Assembly (NCBI GenBank): GCA_905480645.1
Contig: CAJQRC010000033.1
Coordinates: forward strand, 32,674 to 96,673
DNA length: 64,000 nucleotides
Direction: 5' to 3'
Source: an uncultured Tateyamaria sp.
GTDB taxonomy: Bacteria; Pseudomonadota; Alphaproteobacteria; Rhodobacterales; Rhodobacteraceae
This document shows, piece by piece, positions 62,963 through 64,000 of this stretch. A model generated the notes under the pieces. That model was not told the origin of the DNA. It was given only the letters and a program-made list of their open reading frames with translations, and did no database searches. The position numbers and the translations under genes are program-made. The stretch's first letter is position 1, and every line of letters begins with the position of its first letter.

Positions 62963-63565
62963 ATGCAGGGCTCAGGAGTTTTATCTTCGCTAATTATCTC
63001 AGTGTTAATGCTTGCCAGATGCGCATTGGCGCAGGATTTCGATAAGGGGTTGGAGGCTTACAATGTTGGTGAATATGCGACAGCCGTCCAAGAGTGGCGA
63101 CCGTTAGCTGAGCGAGGCGATGCAAGAGCACAAACTCTCGTGGGGATTATGTACGAAAATGGTAGAGGCGTTCCGCAGAACGATGCACAAGCCGTAAAGT
63201 GGTACCAACTGGCTGCCGAGCAAGGTTATGCTTTTGCACGATATAATCTTGGGGGGATGTATAAAAATGGCAGAGGTGTCCCGCAAGACTACACAGAGGC
63301 GGTAAGGCTGTACCGATTATCTGCTGAACAAGGCCATGCTCTTGCACAGACCAACCTTGGGGTTTTGTACGTTAGTGGCTTTGGCGTTCAACAGGATAAG
63401 GTTTTAGCGCACATGTGGTTTAATCTAGGGGCTGCAAATGGAAATGAATTTGGCGCTGAAAATAGGGAAAGCATAGCAAGAGAGATGACATCTCAAGAAA
63501 TAGAAAAGGCACAGGCATTAGCACGAACTTGTATGGCAAATGAATATAAGAATTGTGGTTATTAA
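62963..63565 (+). CDS. Exported Sel1-repeat protein
   Basis: The 200-residue protein starts after AAGAGGAGAG. It has a signal peptide (residues 1-23, cleavage near Ala-Leu-Ala-Gln) and about four Sel1 repeats of 36 residues marked by Tyr-Glu-Asn-Gly-Arg-Gly-Val-Pro-Gln and Tyr-Lys-Asn-Gly-Arg-Gly-Val-Pro-Gln. A C-terminal Cys pair is present. Sel1 proteins are periplasmic or secreted adaptors. The repeats are more regular than in the protein encoded at 48953. No operon partners. Confidence 0.9.
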   Translation: MQGSGVLSSLIISVLMLARCALAQDFDKGLEAYNVGEYATAVQEWRPLAERGDARAQTLVGIMYENGRGVPQNDAQAVKWYQLAAEQGYAFARYNLGGMYKNGRGVPQDYTEAVRLYRLSAEQGHALAQTNLGVLYVSGFGVQQDKVLAHMWFNLGAANGNEFGAENRESIAREMTSQEIEKAQALARTCMANEYKNCGY

Positions 63566-64000
63566 ACAGACCGGGAAATTGGTTGATTAGAGAGATAGTG
63601 CGTCAGCCTGCCTTGCCATTAGTGCCGATTACTCATCGGCTATTTTAAAAATCAAAAAAATGAACTTATGGTGTCCTGGGTTCAGATTAAGTGAGCACCT
63701 TAATGCGTTCCCTAATTTGTCCGACAGTTTACTTCGTTACTTTGAGCCGTCTTTTATATCCAAAGATCTTAGTAATGGAGGGCAGATGTAAGGCCTTGTT
63801 GACTTAAGCCTAGTTTAGCATCTGTGCGACGTCTGCCGTAAGCACTTATGGGTCCAAACCGGATAATTTGTTTAGAGAGTGTTTCTGGCTCATCGTAACC
63901 AGTGAGAGTGGGAGCCAAGACAGGCCAGTAAGGGCCATGGCGAGATGCTTGTTAAAGACATCAATCGAGCAATCAGCAAACGGTATTCTTTGGAAGAGAA
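63566..64000. other. Terminal intergenic region with a dispersed repeat copy
   Basis: No gene is supported up to the window end. The repeat copy at 63831-63950 is listed separately. Whatever lies right of 63950 may continue outside the window. Confidence 0.4.
63831..63950. repeat. Dispersed repeat, copy 2
   Basis: It is in the same orientation as the copy at 56521-56633: gggtccaaaccggataattt and ctggctcatcgtaacc are preserved. The minus-strand reading is Met-Ser-Gln-Lys-His-Ser-Leu-Asn-Lys-Leu-Ser-Gly-Leu-Asp-Pro followed by a stop. It bounds the accessory zone on the right. Confidence 0.75.

Overview
The window looks like chromosomal DNA of a marine-type alphaproteobacterium, most likely Rhodobacterales or a close relative. 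By eye it is AT-rich and densely coded, with short ATGA/TAATG gene overlaps. Pointers to this lineage are a type II lumazine synthase (RibH2) under its own FMN riboswitch, a Tat-exported polyamine-type binding protein, and secreted proteins with Arg-Pro-rich linkers. The lineage is an inference. I saw no rRNA, tRNA, CRISPR array or phage.

Positions 1-13000 hold two paralogous small membrane proteins, a NarL-type regulator divergent from a PAS/HisKA/REC/Hpt hybrid kinase, a ManC-type GDP-mannose enzyme, a DMT exporter, and a decayed arsenate-detoxification pair: gapdh with three in-frame stops followed by a frameshifted arsJ. Positions 13000-29000 are a carbohydrate or polyol catabolic district: an enolase-superfamily dehydratase, a PfkB kinase overlapping a class I aldolase-like gene, riboswitch-ribH2, a GlpK-like FGGY kinase, a split transketolase and a FucI-like isomerase. 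Across a divergent gap lie an AGE-family epimerase, a GMC oxidoreductase and an AroE-like dehydrogenase, with a cupin gene beyond them. The set suggests a pathway whose substrate I cannot name.

Positions 29462-44688 are the centrepiece, a bacterial microcompartment (BMC) locus. The minus-strand arm has a DeoR regulator, a fused large+medium B12-dependent diol dehydratase and its small subunit. The plus-strand arm has a class III aminotransferase (probable phospholyase), a CoA-acylating aldehyde dehydrogenase with a C-terminal encapsulation helix, shell proteins BMC-T, BMC-P, BMC-H and BMC-T, and an unknown protein with an N-terminal encapsulation-like helix. It continues with a polyamine-type ABC importer, an SDR dehydrogenase, an APH-family kinase and an isochorismatase-like hydrolase. 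Core content matches the mycobacterial RMM (aminoacetone/1-amino-2-propanol) type. The added diol dehydratase suggests a hybrid organelle in which two routes converge on an aldehyde oxidised to acyl-CoA.

Positions 45000-56000 carry a four-gene module for polyprenyl-phosphate D-arabinose (HAD-UbiA fusion, GtrA, DprE1-like, DprE2-like), several exported proteins (Sel1/PG-binding, an unknown Arg-Pro-rich protein, an FGE-fold protein, a 576-residue protein) and a second enolase-superfamily enzyme. Positions 56000-64000 are an accessory, partly decayed zone. It has an OGFr-like/ADP-ribosylglycohydrolase fusion flanked by copies of a dispersed repeat, an AEC transporter, an IS481-like transposase remnant, an HTH pseudogene, a frameshifted fasciclin gene and a Sel1 protein.
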